Source of the DNA: an uncultured Rhodospirillaceae bacterium
Lineage (GTDB): Bacteria; Pseudomonadota; Alphaproteobacteria; CAAGCB01; CAG-977
DNA length: 64,000 nt
Assembly (NCBI GenBank): GCA_900550445.1
Contig: URSF01000001.1
Location: 62,001-126,000, forward strand
Reading direction: 5' to 3'
The number at the start of each line of letters is the position of its first letter. The stretch's first letter is position 1. Shown piece after piece: positions 46,322 to 54,234 of the stretch. The position numbers were made by a program, and so were the translations under genes. The notes below the pieces were generated by a model. The model was not told where the DNA came from. It worked only from the letters and a program-made list of their open reading frames with translations, and made no database searches.

Positions 46322-47761
46322 TTAACTGTTCGGTATGTTCAAGTCGATCAAGACCGGGCGAGATTCATCGACGGTAAAAGAAAAAGTTTTTAACTTTTGA
46401 CCGTTTGATCGTATTTCGCCGTTATACGATCCTTTTTTTAAAAACAAAGATTGCTGGAATACGGCGTTTGGCAGCAGCCCCCAGTAACGGACGTCCGCAT
46501 ATTCGGACGCTTCGATCAATTTTGCCGATGCTGCGAACGCCGCGTAAGCCGCCAGCCATTTAAACGCGTCGTTCGGGTCGTATACGGCACAAGCGGATAC
46601 GGCGGCCGCAGCGTATTTTGCCGTCAGTCGCGCGCTTTTTTCGGCGATCAGAGCGCCGCGTTTGTTTTTATATTCGCGATAGGCCGTTTCGGAAACGGGC
46701 GCCGTTAAAACCATAGGCTTCGCAGCCGCTTTTTTCCCCTCCGGCGTTGTGACGACGACCTGATAATTTCCGGCCTTTTCAGGGGCGGATACCGCCGGTA
46801 TTTCAAAGGAAATCCGCTGACCGGGCAGAATATTGCTCAGACAGGAAACAAAGTTGTCTTTGCTGCCGGAAAATAAAAAAGCGCTCAACGGAATCCGGAT
46901 ATCGACCTTTTCGGGGATTTTCGGCGTAATCAGTCCGGTTTTTAAAATAATTTTGACGTTTTCTTTTTTATCCGGGCCGGCATACAGATCTTTTCCTTTG
47001 GCCGCGGCGTATTGTTTCAACCGTTCGCCGTGCTTCGTCGTATAGGACGGATAATCCGCGTAAGCCGTATCCAGCAGCTTCCGCGCGTCTTTGTACAGCT
47101 GTCTGGCGATCTGTCTGTCGCCGGAAGAACCGTAAATGTCATGAATTTCCGCGCCCCATGTCTTGGCCAGCATATCCTGTTTAAAAGCGTCTTTGTTGCC
47201 GCTTTCGTTGGTAAATGTTGTCAGCAGACTGTTCCAGTCCAGAATGGATGCCCGCGCCGCGTTGAAATGCAGCCGTTTTTCGGATTCTGAAAGCTCTTTA
47301 CGTTCAATTACGCGGGTTTCTCCGTCTTCCTGCGCCATATAAGATTCATAATACCCCTGTTCATACAGTTTATAATGAGTCAGGGACTGGTAAAAACGCA
47401 GCAGCGACAGTTCGTATTTTTCCCCCGTATACGGCGCCAGTCCGTCGCCGGCAATCTGCGCCGCGACGGATTTTGAAACGCTTTTCGTATACAGTTTTCG
47501 GGATAATTCATGCGCTTTGTCAAAATTCTGCAAAGCCTGATAATATTCGCCGTTTAAGTAATGCAAGGTGCCGATTTCAAAATAACGCGCCAGCAAAGAC
47601 GGTTTGTCGGCGTAAAAATCCTTTTTTCCGGCCAGCTGCTGCGCCGCCGTCAGATTCCCCTGTCTGACAAATTCGATAATCTGCGCATGTTCGCGTCCCG
47701 TATGACCGCAGGCTGTCACGCAGAAAAGAATCAAGAAAACAGCCTTTTTGTACATCGACAA
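46322..47761 (-). CDS. COG3014-like TPR lipoprotein
   Basis: 479 residues with a lipobox 'FCVTACGHTG' (Cys 18). A tetratricopeptide-like helical region follows ('LHYLNGEYYQALQNFDKAHE', 'LARYFEIGTLHYLNGE'), then a beta-rich domain with 'GQRISFEIPAVSAPEKAGNY'. The final part has 'AAAVSACAVYDPNDAFKWLA'. Similar proteins (COG3014) head clusters with LpoB-like and LPP20-like genes in Gammaproteobacteria. It is the promoter-proximal gene of this cluster. Confidence 0.7.
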   Translation of the reverse strand: MSMYKKAVFLILFCVTACGHTGREHAQIIEFVRQGNLTAAQQLAGKKDFYADKPSLLARYFEIGTLHYLNGEYYQALQNFDKAHELSRKLYTKSVSKSVAAQIAGDGLAPYTGEKYELSLLRFYQSLTHYKLYEQGYYESYMAQEDGETRVIERKELSESEKRLHFNAARASILDWNSLLTTFTNESGNKDAFKQDMLAKTWGAEIHDIYGSSGDRQIARQLYKDARKLLDTAYADYPSYTTKHGERLKQYAAAKGKDLYAGPDKKENVKIILKTGLITPKIPEKVDIRIPLSAFLFSGSKDNFVSCLSNILPGQRISFEIPAVSAPEKAGNYQVVVTTPEGKKAAAKPMVLTAPVSETAYREYKNKRGALIAEKSARLTAKYAAAAVSACAVYDPNDAFKWLAAYAAFAASAKLIEASEYADVRYWGLLPNAVFQQSLFLKKGSYNGEIRSNGQKLKTFSFTVDESRPVLIDLNIPNS

Positions 47762-47821
47762 GCCCTTTAATCAAATAACGACTATATTAAAAGATCTGTC
47801 CGTCAAAAACAAGAGCGGAGA

Positions 47822-48469
47822 TTAAAAATCTGTTAATGCCGTCAATTCCGCCCGCAGTTCATCAATGCCGTTTTTCGTCATGGAACTGGTCGGGAATAAA
47901 TCCGGATAAGCGGCCGTATGTTTGCCGAGCGCTTCTAATGTTTTTGTTTCAACGGCTTTCAGAGCGGCAGGCGAAATTTTATCCGTTTTTGTCAGGACAA
48001 CCTGATATACGACGGCCGCTTTGTCCAGGACCGTCATAATTTCCTGATCTGCTTTTTTTATGCCGTGGCGGCTGTCGATCAATAAACATACGCGACGCAG
48101 ATTGGGACGGCCTTTTAAATAAAGGGTAACCAGTTCCTGCCATTCCCGGACGGTTTCAATCGGCGCTTTGGCAAAGCCGTATCCCGGCATATCGACCAGA
48201 CGCAGATATCCGCCCAGATCAAAAAAATTCAGCTGCTGCGTCCGTCCCGGCGTATTTGAGGTGCGAGCCAGCGTTTTGCGTCCCGTTAACGCGTTAATCA
48301 GGCTGGATTTGCCGACATTGGACGTGCCCGTAAAAGCGATTTCGGGTTCTTTGCCGCCCGGCAGCTGCGCCAGCGACGCAACGCTGAGCATAAAAGCACA
48401 TTCTTTAGAAAACAGCAGACGGCCTTTTTCGATCCGTTCCGCCCGCTGTTTTTCCGTCAGAGTTTCCAT
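47822..48469 (-). CDS. engB: Ribosome-biogenesis GTPase EngB (YsxC/YihA)
   Basis: 215 residues, the family's normal length. G1 is 'FTGTSNVGKSSLINALTG', G3 'LVDMPGYGFAK', G4 'TKTDK'. It assists 50S subunit assembly and cell division. The start at 48469 forms an ATGA overlap with the yidC stop, so the two are translationally coupled; a longer reading begins inside yidC and is not used. Confidence 0.95.
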   Translation of the reverse strand: METLTEKQRAERIEKGRLLFSKECAFMLSVASLAQLPGGKEPEIAFTGTSNVGKSSLINALTGRKTLARTSNTPGRTQQLNFFDLGGYLRLVDMPGYGFAKAPIETVREWQELVTLYLKGRPNLRRVCLLIDSRHGIKKADQEIMTVLDKAAVVYQVVLTKTDKISPAALKAVETKTLEALGKHTAAYPDLFPTSSMTKNGIDELRAELTALTDF

Positions 48470-50229
48470 CAGGATTTCCTTTTTTTGCCTTTGAATTTCA
48501 AAGCATACTGCTGCGCCATTGACAGAATATTGCTCCATGTCCAGTAAATAACCAGACCGGAAGCCAAATGTCCCAGCAAGAACGTCATCATCAAAGGCAT
48601 CATGGTCAGAATCATATTCTGCGTTTTGTCGGCCGCTTTGGGATTCATCTGTTGCTGCAGCCACATTGTCAACCCCATTAAAACAGGCCATACGCCAATG
48701 TTTAACGCGTTCGGAATCGGCCAGTTCAACAATCCGAACAGGGTAAAGACTGAACTGGGATCCGGTGCCGACAAATCATGAATCCAGCCGTAAAACGGAG
48801 CTTGACGCAGTTCCAGAGAAATATACAGCACTTTATACAGCGAGAAAAATACCGGAATTTGAATCAACATCGGCAGGCACCCCGCCGCGGGATTGATGTT
48901 ATTTGTACGATACAGTTCCATCATTTCCTGATTGAAACGAAGCTTGTCATCTCCGCATCGTTCGCGCAGTTTTTCCAACTTAGGCTGTAAATCTTTCATC
49001 TTTGCCATGTTTTCAAACGATTTGTTGGCAATCGGGAACATCGCCAGCCGCAGTAGGAAAGCGAAAAACAAAATCGCCAGCCCCATGTTGCCGAACAAAG
49101 AATAAAACCAACTGAGGATAAAGAAGAAGGGTTTTGTCAGAAAATAATACCACCCGAAATCAACCGTCAAATCAAAACGTTTGATTCCCAGGTCCTTTTC
49201 ATAAGCGTCAATCAGTTTTAATTCCTTTGCCCCGGCGAAAATACGTCCGGTTGTCTGAACGGCGTCCCCCGGTTCGATTACCGTCGGCGGCATCAGATAA
49301 TCGACCTGATAGTGTTTGCCGGCCATTGTGTCCTGTTCGCTGAATTTTACGGTTACGTTCGCAATATTCTGGTCAAAAGCCAGCACGGCCATCCAGTATT
49401 TATCCGTAATGCCGGCCCAACCGCCCGTTGTTTTAAACGAAGCCTGCTGTTCTTTGTCCATTTTTGCATAAGCAAATTCTTTTAACGAACCGTCCAGATA
49501 ACCGACCAGTCCTTCCAGAACGGCGCCGCGCTGCGACGCCGGCACGTTTGTCCGGCCGACCAGACCATAGTTGAACAGGGTCACGATTTTTGAACCGTAG
49601 TTTTCGATCCTGTCCGAAACGGTAAACATGTAATTGTCGTCAACAGAGATCTGACGGATAAATTTCAATCCGTTTTTGTTATCCCAAGTCAACGTCAGCG
49701 GCTTTTCGGGGGTTAATTCCGTGTTGTTTGTCTGCCACGGCGTTTCGGCATTCGGCAGCGCCAGACCGTCGGTAGACACCCAGCCGAATTCGGCAAAGAA
49801 CGGATAAGCCGTCCCGACGGGAGATAACAATGAAATATACGGGCTGTTCGCCGCCAGTGTTTCGCGGTATCTGGTTAATAACAGGTTGTCCAGTCGGGCT
49901 CCTTTTAAACGCAGGGAACCGCTTAAAGACGGGGTTTTAATCGCAATATGACGGTATTCGTTGACCGCCTGTTCACGCGTCGCTGCGACAGGCGCCGCGT
50001 TTTTCTGTCCGCTGACGGCATTCGGCGCCGGCGCGAAAGACTGTTCCGCGTTTGGCACCGGGGCTGCGGCCGGCGTCTGCGGCGCTGCGGGCGGAACGGA
50101 CGGCTGAGGCCGCGTTGCTGAAACCGGCGGCTGCGCCGGAGGAAAAAGAGCATCGATTATAAACAGAAAAACAGCCGAGAAAATAACGGCCAGAATTAAA
50201 TTGCGCTTTTCTAAATTATTTTTTTCCAT
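48469..50229 (-). CDS. yidC: Membrane protein insertase YidC
   Basis: A 586-residue YidC. It has an N-terminal helix (about residues 8-26), a large periplasmic beta-domain starting after an Ala/Pro-rich linker, and the Oxa1 core with 'AILFFAFLLRLAMFPIANKS' and 'PVFFSLYKVLYISLELRQAP'. The C-terminal tail is 'LKFKGKKRKS'. It inserts and folds inner-membrane proteins. The start at 50229 follows AGGTGA. The reading from 50328 would overlap yidD by 85 bases and is not used. It lies between yidD and engB in the usual order. Confidence 0.96.
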   Translation of the reverse strand: MEKNNLEKRNLILAVIFSAVFLFIIDALFPPAQPPVSATRPQPSVPPAAPQTPAAAPVPNAEQSFAPAPNAVSGQKNAAPVAATREQAVNEYRHIAIKTPSLSGSLRLKGARLDNLLLTRYRETLAANSPYISLLSPVGTAYPFFAEFGWVSTDGLALPNAETPWQTNNTELTPEKPLTLTWDNKNGLKFIRQISVDDNYMFTVSDRIENYGSKIVTLFNYGLVGRTNVPASQRGAVLEGLVGYLDGSLKEFAYAKMDKEQQASFKTTGGWAGITDKYWMAVLAFDQNIANVTVKFSEQDTMAGKHYQVDYLMPPTVIEPGDAVQTTGRIFAGAKELKLIDAYEKDLGIKRFDLTVDFGWYYFLTKPFFFILSWFYSLFGNMGLAILFFAFLLRLAMFPIANKSFENMAKMKDLQPKLEKLRERCGDDKLRFNQEMMELYRTNNINPAAGCLPMLIQIPVFFSLYKVLYISLELRQAPFYGWIHDLSAPDPSSVFTLFGLLNWPIPNALNIGVWPVLMGLTMWLQQQMNPKAADKTQNMILTMMPLMMTFLLGHLASGLVIYWTWSNILSMAQQYALKFKGKKRKS

Positions 50230-50243
50230 CAGTTCACCTGTGT

Positions 50244-50963
50244 TTACGGTTTTTCGGGTTCGGGCACGGGGTCGTTTCCCTGTCCGCCCCAGGGATTGCA
50301 GCGCAGAATGCGTTTTATCGTCAGCCACGATCCTTTAAAGGCGCCGAAACGTTCCAAAGCCTGAATGCCATAGGCGGAACATGACGGCGTAAAACGGCAT
50401 CTGCCGGGCAGAAAGTGCGATATTTTATCCTGATACAAACGGATAAGCCAGATTAAAAAACGGGTCGGCGTGTTAATTTTTTTTTGCATCTGCTGCTGTG
50501 TCGGCGCCGCCGCTTGCATTTCCGGAACAGCCGGCATGTTTTCAATTTTCTGCGTCTGGTCTGCCGGAACGGCCGGACCCGGACTGTCATGGCATGTATT
50601 GAATATGCCAAAGAAAAGAACGGCCGCGAACAACGCAAACGACACGGCGTACAGCGTTCGTCTGCGTTTGAACGGCAGTTTTGTTTTTTCGGTTTTCGGG
50701 GGCACGGGGTCGTATCCCGATCCGCCGAACGGCTGGCAGCGCAGAATTCGTTTTATCGTCAGCCACGATCCTTTGACGGCGCCGTGAACGCGCAGAGCTT
50801 CCAGCGCATAGGCGGAACATGTCGGTGTAAAACGGCAGCAGCCCGGCTTCAGCGGAGAAAGGAATTTTCTGTAAAACAAGACAACCCCGGTCAGCATTCT
50901 GGCCGCCAAAGACGGGCGGTCTGAATTATTCTGCCGGTTTTCCGGTGTTTGTCGGGGTGTCAT
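50244..50963 (-). CDS. yidD: Tandem two-domain YidD protein
   Basis: A 239-residue protein that has two YidD domains instead of one. Domain 1 is about residues 23-88 ('[20 protein letters not shown]' to 'GGSGYDPVP') and domain 2 about 168-234 ('[20 protein letters not shown]' to 'GGQGNDPVP'). They are joined by a hydrophobic helix (about 103-121) and a Pro/Gln/Ala-rich linker. YidD is normally about 70-90 residues and aids YidC-dependent insertion. Both copies keep the three-Cys pattern. The ATG at 50963 follows AGGAA and lies inside rnpA. A nearly identical DNA stretch inside each copy shows a local duplication. Confidence 0.88.
   Translation of the reverse strand: MTPRQTPENRQNNSDRPSLAARMLTGVVLFYRKFLSPLKPGCCRFTPTCSAYALEALRVHGAVKGSWLTIKRILRCQPFGGSGYDPVPPKTEKTKLPFKRRRTLYAVSFALFAAVLFFGIFNTCHDSPGPAVPADQTQKIENMPAVPEMQAAAPTQQQMQKKINTPTRFLIWLIRLYQDKISHFLPGRCRFTPSCSAYGIQALERFGAFKGSWLTIKRILRCNPWGGQGNDPVPEPEKP
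50298..50346. repeat. Internal duplication, copy in domain 2 of yidD
   Basis: This 49-bp stretch matches 50736-50784 at 46 of 49 positions by my count. It encodes the [13 protein letters not shown] block of the second YidD domain. Confidence 0.85.
50736..50784. repeat. Internal duplication, copy in domain 1 of yidD
   Basis: Partner of 50298-50346. It encodes the same [13 protein letters not shown] block in the first YidD domain. The near identity over 49 bp suggests a recent duplication or gene conversion. Confidence 0.85.
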
Positions 50964-51315
50964 TGATTTCCTGTTTTATTTCTCTTAAGGCGTACTTCAG
51001 CTCTTTGTATAGCTTTTTATACGCCATGTCTATAGTCGTATAGCGCGCGATAATGACATAATCATAACCCGCAACCGCTTCAAGAGGCAGCAAGGCGGCG
51101 CACAAAGCTCTTAACCGGCGTTTGGCCCTGTTTCGGCAGACGGCGTTTCCGATTTTTTTTGACGCCGTATAACCGATTCGGAAAACGGGCGGATTAAAAA
51201 AACGTCGTGTTTTAGCCGCCTGTAAAACAAGACCGGACCTCACTGCCTTATACCCGTTACGGGTAACGTGAAGAAAATCCGGTCTTTTTTTTATCAGTAT
51301 CAACTTGTCTGACAT
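50926..51315 (-). CDS. rnpA: Ribonuclease P protein component
   Basis: 129 residues. The RNA-binding signature is '[18 protein letters not shown]', preceded by '[13 protein letters not shown]'. It binds RNase P RNA and helps mature tRNA 5' ends. It overlaps the yidD start by 38 bases, as is common, and follows rpmH by 24 bases. Confidence 0.95.
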   Translation of the reverse strand: MSDKLILIKKRPDFLHVTRNGYKAVRSGLVLQAAKTRRFFNPPVFRIGYTASKKIGNAVCRNRAKRRLRALCAALLPLEAVAGYDYVIIARYTTIDMAYKKLYKELKYALREIKQEINDTPTNTGKPAE

Positions 51316-51339
51316 ACCCGCATAGTCCCGCGGGAAAAA

Positions 51340-51474
51340 TTACACGGCCAAACGCTTACGGCCTTTGCGGCGGCGATTGTTTAAAACCTTGCGTCCGCCG
51401 ACCGTTGCCATGCGGGTACGAAACCCATGACGGCGAGTCCGGACTATTTTGCTGGGTTGATATGTACGTTTCAT
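51340..51474 (-). CDS. rpmH: Ribosomal protein bL34
   Basis: A 44-residue protein, too short for a long-ORF search. It begins [18 protein letters not shown] and ends in [11 protein letters not shown], the bL34 pattern. It is a 50S component. It is the first gene of the rpmH-rnpA-yidD-yidC-engB run and has a strong promoter just upstream. Confidence 0.97.
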   Translation of the reverse strand: MKRTYQPSKIVRTRRHGFRTRMATVGGRKVLNNRRRKGRKRLAV

Positions 51475-51509
51475 GGACAACTCCGTTCTTAATCAAATTC
51501 GAGTACCCT

Positions 51510-51538
51510 CATATACCCTTTCCATTTATAAGAGTCAA
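51510..51538 (-). promoter_or_regulatory. Promoter of rpmH
   Basis: On the minus strand TTGACT (51538-51533) and TATATG (51515-51510) are 17 bases apart, a near-consensus sigma-70 promoter 36 bases before the rpmH start. Confidence 0.7.
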
Positions 51539-51565
51539 GAAGGGTTTGCTTTTTTTGTAAAATTT

Positions 51566-52324
51566 TTAACAATGTTCCCGGATAAAACGGCAGACGTCGC
51601 CGCAGACTTTGTGTTCCAGGCCGAAATGGGCGCTGTCCGCTTCGGTTAAAACGACAGGCATGCGCAATTCTTGCAAAAGGCTGCGGGAAAAATAATCGAC
51701 CGTTTTCGGGAAAATTTCGTCATGTCTGCCGCGCGCCAGCAAAACGGGAACCGGCGGCAAAGACAATTCCCGCAGTCTGTCGGCGCCGATAATGCCGGAA
51801 CCGATGGAAATCAGCCCGCCTAAAAAATCATTGCCGCCGCCGTGCAGTTCGCTGCGAAATAACGTCATTTCAAAAGCGGTTATACCTCCCTGCGAAATTC
51901 CCGCCAAAAAGCAATCGGACAAATTCAGGCCGTATTCGGTCAGGCGGTTTAAGATAAAATGATTCAATAAAGCGGCCGTTTTTTGTATTTCCCCGACGGT
52001 TTTCTTTATCAGTCTTTGTTTGTCCGCCGGTGCGTAATACGGCATAAAGGAGCACAGGCGTCCGTCAAATTCGGATTCCGACAAAGCCCACCACTGCCGG
52101 TGATGCGGATCGTCGCCGGGCGGGACAGGAGCCGTGCCGTCCGGGACAAATACGACGGCCTGTGGGCAGGCGTCTGCCAGTTTCAGGGCAAATTCCATGT
52201 TGGATTCGGCGTCGCCCCGATACCCGTGCAGCAGGACGATCATTTTGCGGACAGGGACTTTTGCCGGTTTGATTTCCAGTCCCGTCAATGTGTCTTTAGT
52301 CCAGGAAAAAATTTGTTTTTCCAT
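51566..52324 (-). CDS. Carboxylesterase/phospholipase-like alpha/beta hydrolase
   Basis: A 252-residue alpha/beta hydrolase. 'IVLLHGYRGDAES' forms the oxyanion loop. The nucleophile elbow is 'FLAGISQGGITAF', the Asp lies in 'LLARGRHDEIFP', and the His in 'EADSAHFGLEH'. This matches the phospholipase/carboxylesterase family (YpfH-like). The substrate is unknown. It is divergent from the DtxR gene. Confidence 0.85.
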   Translation of the reverse strand: MEKQIFSWTKDTLTGLEIKPAKVPVRKMIVLLHGYRGDAESNMEFALKLADACPQAVVFVPDGTAPVPPGDDPHHRQWWALSESEFDGRLCSFMPYYAPADKQRLIKKTVGEIQKTAALLNHFILNRLTEYGLNLSDCFLAGISQGGITAFEMTLFRSELHGGGNDFLGGLISIGSGIIGADRLRELSLPPVPVLLARGRHDEIFPKTVDYFSRSLLQELRMPVVLTEADSAHFGLEHKVCGDVCRFIREHC

Positions 52325-52430
52325 TTTCGGTTATTCCCGTTTGTTGTCGTTTTTCAGAATATGCCGGCGGATTTCTTGACTTTTAAAATGCGTTTTGAGT
52401 ATGCTTGAACAGCAAAAAAAGGAAAAAATC

Positions 52431-53090
52431 ATGACGGCAGTCACTTCGCGGCTGGAAGATTACCTGGAGGCTTTGTTCCATCTGGAAACCACCGGCAGCA
52501 AACAAACAGTAACAGCTTTGGCCGAAAATTTAAAGCTGACAAAAGGCACCATTGCGACCGTTATTAAAAAAATGGCGGAACAGGAACTGGTTTGGCATGA
52601 ATCTTACGGTGCGATCCGCCTGACGCCGAAAGGCCGCCGGATCGGCTGGCAGGTTTATATGAAGCATGAACGGCTGACGTCTTTTTTTCACGATTTTCTG
52701 GGGCAGGACGCCGCGCGTTCCGAAGAAATCGCCTGTCTGATCGAACATCATCTGGACGGGGCGGCGGCAAACAGGTTCTTTAACCTGATTGATTTTCTGC
52801 AAGCGGCGCAGGCCGATCAAAAAGAATGGACACGGGAACTGTTTTTATCTTTGAATCACGCGGGACGGTTGCCGGCGCCGTTGACTTTGGAAACTGTCGG
52901 GCGGGGACGGGTCTGCCGTTTGTCCGGCAGCGCGGAAACCAATCAAAGACTGGCCGCGAAGGGAATTGTTTCCGGCTGCCGCCTGAATGTTGCTGCGTTT
53001 GATGAACAGAACGGCCGGTATACCGTTGAAATAAACGGGCAAAAGGTCATTTTGGATTCTGCCGACGCCGCTACCGTCTGGATTGTTTGA
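52431..53090 (+). CDS. DtxR/MntR-family metal-dependent repressor with FeoA-like domain
   Basis: 219 residues. The winged HTH is 'TVTALAENLKLTKGTIATVI'. Metal-site residues typical for MntR are present in 'SRLEDYLEALFHLE' and 'EEIACLIEHHLDG'. The C-terminal 60 residues look like a FeoA/SH3-like domain ('GRVCRLSGSAETNQRLAAKG'). It should repress metal-uptake genes when Fe or Mn is abundant. ATG 52431, after AAAAAAAGGAA, is used; longer readings start without a site. Confidence 0.86.
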   Translation: MTAVTSRLEDYLEALFHLETTGSKQTVTALAENLKLTKGTIATVIKKMAEQELVWHESYGAIRLTPKGRRIGWQVYMKHERLTSFFHDFLGQDAARSEEIACLIEHHLDGAAANRFFNLIDFLQAAQADQKEWTRELFLSLNHAGRLPAPLTLETVGRGRVCRLSGSAETNQRLAAKGIVSGCRLNVAAFDEQNGRYTVEINGQKVILDSADAATVWIV

Positions 53091-53098
53091 CGTATCGG

Positions 53099-54223
53099 TT
53101 ATTTTTTCGTTTCTTTTTTCTTTTTGGCCGCCGATGCTTTTTTCGGCGGCGCTTTTTTAACCGCGGTTTTTTTGGGCTTGGCCGGTTCGGCCGCTTTTTC
53201 TTCGGGAAGCGACAGGAACGGCAGCAAAGCGGAAACGGTTTCTTCCGGCATTTGATAAAGCCATTTTGAATGGCGTTTTTCCAATTCGGCAGCTTCTGCT
53301 TTTACTTTTGCGTCCGCGTTGGCCGCGGGCGCGAACGAAACGGCGGCAAACGGTTTTGAGTCCACCAGATAGAAAAAGAGATAAATATTTAACCCGTCGA
53401 AGGTTTCGATAAAAGCTGATGAAAACGGCGTTTCTTCAGCCAGATCTCCGGGGCGAACTGCGACGTCTTCAAAATCGAAAGCTGTCAGAGCGTTTTCCAT
53501 TTTTTCAATAAAATCCGCGGAAATGATAAAATGGCCGTCAGATAAGAACGAAGGCTGCATCGCCATCGCCGGCGCCGTGCGTTTGTAAACGGCTTCGCGC
53601 GTTTTTGTGCCGTCCACGATCGTTATGGACGACGTTCTGCCTTTGACCAGCGGCAGCAGCCGCACGGCCAGCCATGAACGCATATCCCCCGTAACGTCTA
53701 CATTGCCCCGGACCAGCCAGGATTGTGCGTCATCGGGAAAACGGACAAAGTATCCCTGTCCGTTCCAGGAAATACCGTTCGTCTGTTTGCCGACCAGCAG
53801 ACGGGTCAGCGGATTACCTTCGTTTGTCAGCAAAGTAACCAGATAAGATCCGGATTTTTCATTCATGTTGTCTTCGACCCGCAGATCGGAATAAAACTCG
53901 GGCAGAGCCGTTTTCGGTTCTATTTTTTCCAAACCGGCCAGACCGATCAGGACATTTCTGATTCTTTCCTTGTCGGCAGGATAGCCGTCGGCTTCAACCA
54001 AAGTCCAACTGCCGGCGCCATCGCGCAGAAATGTCATTGTTTTACCGCCGTGTTCAATGGAAACGGCTTCGATGTCGTTGATTTTTTCCATTAATCCGGG
54101 AATCAGAGGTTGGCCGAAAAAAGTGCCGGCGGAATATTCCGGCGTTAAAATCCAGACACTTAATGCTGCTGCAAAAGCAATGACCGCAGCCGTCAGGAGT
54201 TTATAAAAAGAACGCGGGTGCAT
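53099..54223 (-). CDS. DUF4340 protein of a Gld-type ABC system
   Basis: 374 residues with one N-terminal transmembrane helix (about 9-27). The periplasmic part holds DUF4340 repeats ('IEAVSIEHGGKTMTFLRDGA', 'YLVTLLTNEGNPLTRLLVGK'). The last 30 residues are Lys/Ala-rich. DUF4340 proteins are usually encoded after a GldG-like gene and an ABC transporter, as here. Their role is not known. It is the last gene of the four-gene operon. Confidence 0.85.
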   Translation of the reverse strand: MHPRSFYKLLTAAVIAFAAALSVWILTPEYSAGTFFGQPLIPGLMEKINDIEAVSIEHGGKTMTFLRDGAGSWTLVEADGYPADKERIRNVLIGLAGLEKIEPKTALPEFYSDLRVEDNMNEKSGSYLVTLLTNEGNPLTRLLVGKQTNGISWNGQGYFVRFPDDAQSWLVRGNVDVTGDMRSWLAVRLLPLVKGRTSSITIVDGTKTREAVYKRTAPAMAMQPSFLSDGHFIISADFIEKMENALTAFDFEDVAVRPGDLAEETPFSSAFIETFDGLNIYLFFYLVDSKPFAAVSFAPAANADAKVKAEAAELEKRHSKWLYQMPEETVSALLPFLSLPEEKAAEPAKPKKTAVKKAPPKKASAAKKKKETKK

Positions 54224-54234
54224 GGCTTTTCTCC

